Shown: piece by piece, positions 62,917 to 64,000 of the stretch | Layout: each line of letters starts with the position of its first letter | How positions within the stretch are numbered: the first letter of the stretch is position 1 | Source of the DNA: Psychrobacter sp. 72-O-c | GTDB lineage: Bacteria > Pseudomonadota > Gammaproteobacteria > Pseudomonadales > Moraxellaceae | DNA length: 64,000 nucleotides | Direction of reading: 5' to 3' | NCBI RefSeq assembly: GCF_904846605.1 | Contig: NZ_CAJHBI010000002.1 | Span: forward strand, 62,001-126,000 | Made by a program: the position numbers and the translations under genes | Notes under the pieces: model-generated | Told to the model about the DNA's origin: nothing | Database searches by the model: none | Seen by the model: only the letters and a program-made list of their open reading frames with translations

Positions 62917-64000
62917 ATGGCTGTATCAAGGCATATGGTACCGCTTACCCTTTGGATCAAAAATGTACTTATTAGCTTTAAGAGCTTAATCCGTGGTGAG
63001 CTGGCGCATCTGCTAACGGTCAATCGAAGCCAGCGGCCGTGGCACATGCCGATTATTGCCGCTATTGCCATCAGCTTCCCCATATTTGTAGGGGCGTATT
63101 TCGGTGCGTTATCTTCAGGGATTAAAGCATCCTTAGGGGCAATGGTGATCTTAAACTTGCCATTAGTAGGCAAGCTGCCTTATCGCTTGGTGACGGTAAT
63201 GGCATGGGGCTTTGCGATGTCGCTATGCTTTGCACTGGGACTTATAGCGCAACAAGTACCTATCATTAGACTGCCCGTATTTACGCTGATAGCCTTTGGT
63301 ATTGTTATTTTTGGACGTTATTATCGTCAGCCACCGCCAGCAGGATTGTTTGTGATGATGGCGAGTGCCATCGCGCTCTTTATTCCCCTGCCACTGGTGC
63401 AAGTGTTGCCGGCGACGGGACTGGTGATGCTCGGTAGTGGCTTTGCCCTAACCATGGCGCTGCTATATTCGCTATTTTTATTAGCGACGCGTGAGATTAT
63501 ACCTGCGCCAACCCATACCTATCAGCCGGATACCATTATTGAAAGTATTATGGTCGCAGGCTTTGTCAGTTTGGCACTATTAATAGCAGTCATGCTGGAG
63601 ATGTCTAATCCGTATTGGGCCGCGGTCAGCTGCTTCATTATTATTCAGGGCATTCATTTGCGTACCATGTGGATTAAGCAGTTTCACCGCTTGCTAGGGA
63701 CATTAATAGGGGTAGGGCTGGCGAGCTGGATGTTATCTTGGGGGCTAGCAATATGGGGTGTGGCAGTTGCGATACTGATTATGATGCTCTGTATTGAGAC
63801 CTTAGTCGATCGTCATTATGGGCTAGCAGTGATATTTATTACCCCGCTGACGATATTTATCGCTGAATATGGCAGTGGTTTACCGCTTTCACAGCAAGCT
63901 TATCAAAACGTTATTCACGCGCGCCTGCTTGATACCGCGCTTGGCTGTCTGGTCGGTCTTAGTGGCGGAATGGTCATGCAGTCAACAAATTTGCGCGTAC
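62917..64000 (+). CDS. FUSC-family membrane protein (fusaric-acid-resistance-like), 3' end missing
   Basis: The frame is open from ATG 62917 to the window end (361 codons visible), so the gene is truncated by the window. After a short cytoplasmic start, many hydrophobic segments follow (PIIAAIAISFPIFVGAYFGA, WGFAMSLCFALGLIA, LFVMMASAIALFIPLP). The central MSNPYWAAVSCFIIIQGIHL with QFHRLLGTLIGVGLASW is the FUSC signature. Family members work with periplasmic adaptors to export aromatic acids or fusaric acid. GAGGA at 62903-62907 supports the start. Adaptor genes, if any, lie beyond the window. Confidence 0.88.
   Translation, partial: MAVSRHMVPLTLWIKNVLISFKSLIRGELAHLLTVNRSQRPWHMPIIAAIAISFPIFVGAYFGALSSGIKASLGAMVILNLPLVGKLPYRLVTVMAWGFAMSLCFALGLIAQQVPIIRLPVFTLIAFGIVIFGRYYRQPPPAGLFVMMASAIALFIPLPLVQVLPATGLVMLGSGFALTMALLYSLFLLATREIIPAPTHTYQPDTIIESIMVAGFVSLALLIAVMLEMSNPYWAAVSCFIIIQGIHLRTMWIKQFHRLLGTLIGVGLASWMLSWGLAIWGVAVAILIMMLCIETLVDRHYGLAVIFITPLTIFIAEYGSGLPLSQQAYQNVIHARLLDTALGCLVGLSGGMVMQSTNLRV

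Noticed and set aside
62898..63173. 91-codon minus-strand frame
   Set aside because: Lies antisense to the start of the FUSC gene, which has clear family motifs and a ribosome site.
1..64000. CRISPR array, tRNA, rRNA or insertion sequence
   Set aside because: No regularly spaced direct repeats, no cloverleaf or rRNA patterns, and no transposase-like frame were seen on either strand.

Overview
The window is ordinary-looking chromosome from a moderately AT-rich gammaproteobacterium. Gene content and order point to the Moraxellaceae, most likely Psychrobacter or a close relative. The main reasons are gltA divergent from one continuous sdhCDAB-sucAB-lpd-sucCD block, a galE-galU-pgi-ugd-like-pgm cluster resembling the conserved tail of Acinetobacter capsule loci, and an aerobic acyl-CoA desaturase with its own reductase. 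The genus is inferred from remembered gene order and protein character, not from a search. I see no rRNA, tRNA, CRISPR array, insertion sequence or prophage.

Layout. Bases 1-5100: the end of a hotdog thioesterase, ribB with a degenerate second domain, rarA, a small HExxH protein and a lipoprotein. 5121-20964: the TCA-cycle block, with citrate synthase on the minus strand and, on the plus strand, succinate dehydrogenase, 2-oxoglutarate dehydrogenase with its E3, and succinyl-CoA synthetase. Its spacers are long and rich in inverted repeats. 21086-27983: sugar-nucleotide genes galE, galU, pgi, a UDP-glucose-dehydrogenase-like gene that has lost its catalytic residues, and convergent pgm/manB. 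28214-36257: mazG, a ComEA-like gene, pcnB with a very long basic tail, folK, panB, panC, rapZ and darP. 36366-45536: dsbA, then ubiG-mupP-yciK, a DksA-type zinc-finger gene, a CobW-family GTPase, ompR without envZ, and tex. 45660-51025: gene-sparse accessory region with two secreted proteins of unknown function, a saccharopine-dehydrogenase-like enzyme, a DUF1328 mini-gene, a pterin dehydratase and a small acetyltransferase. 51333-64000: desaturase plus reductase, ettA, plsB, ybaK, a CHMI-type tautomerase, a large acyl-CoA dehydrogenase, and the start of an FUSC-family membrane protein cut by the window end.

How the genes fit together. The TCA block supplies respiratory electrons and 2-oxoglutarate oxidation. 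galU/galE/pgi/pgm interconvert hexose phosphates and UDP-sugars for envelope glycans, and mupP adds muropeptide recycling. plsB, the desaturase pair and the acyl-CoA dehydrogenase build, modify and degrade membrane fatty acids. panB/panC, folK and ribB are vitamin-pathway genes.

I did not find a clear new defence or mobile system. The best leads are the catalytic-residue-deficient UGDH paralogue, the secreted protein built from a 36-residue duplication, the perfect 23-bp inverted repeat at 50419-50470, the structured intergenic elements at 19987-20059 and 26221-26315, and the repeated Arg-rich motif in the poly(A) polymerase tail. All coordinates were read by hand; no search or folding program was run.
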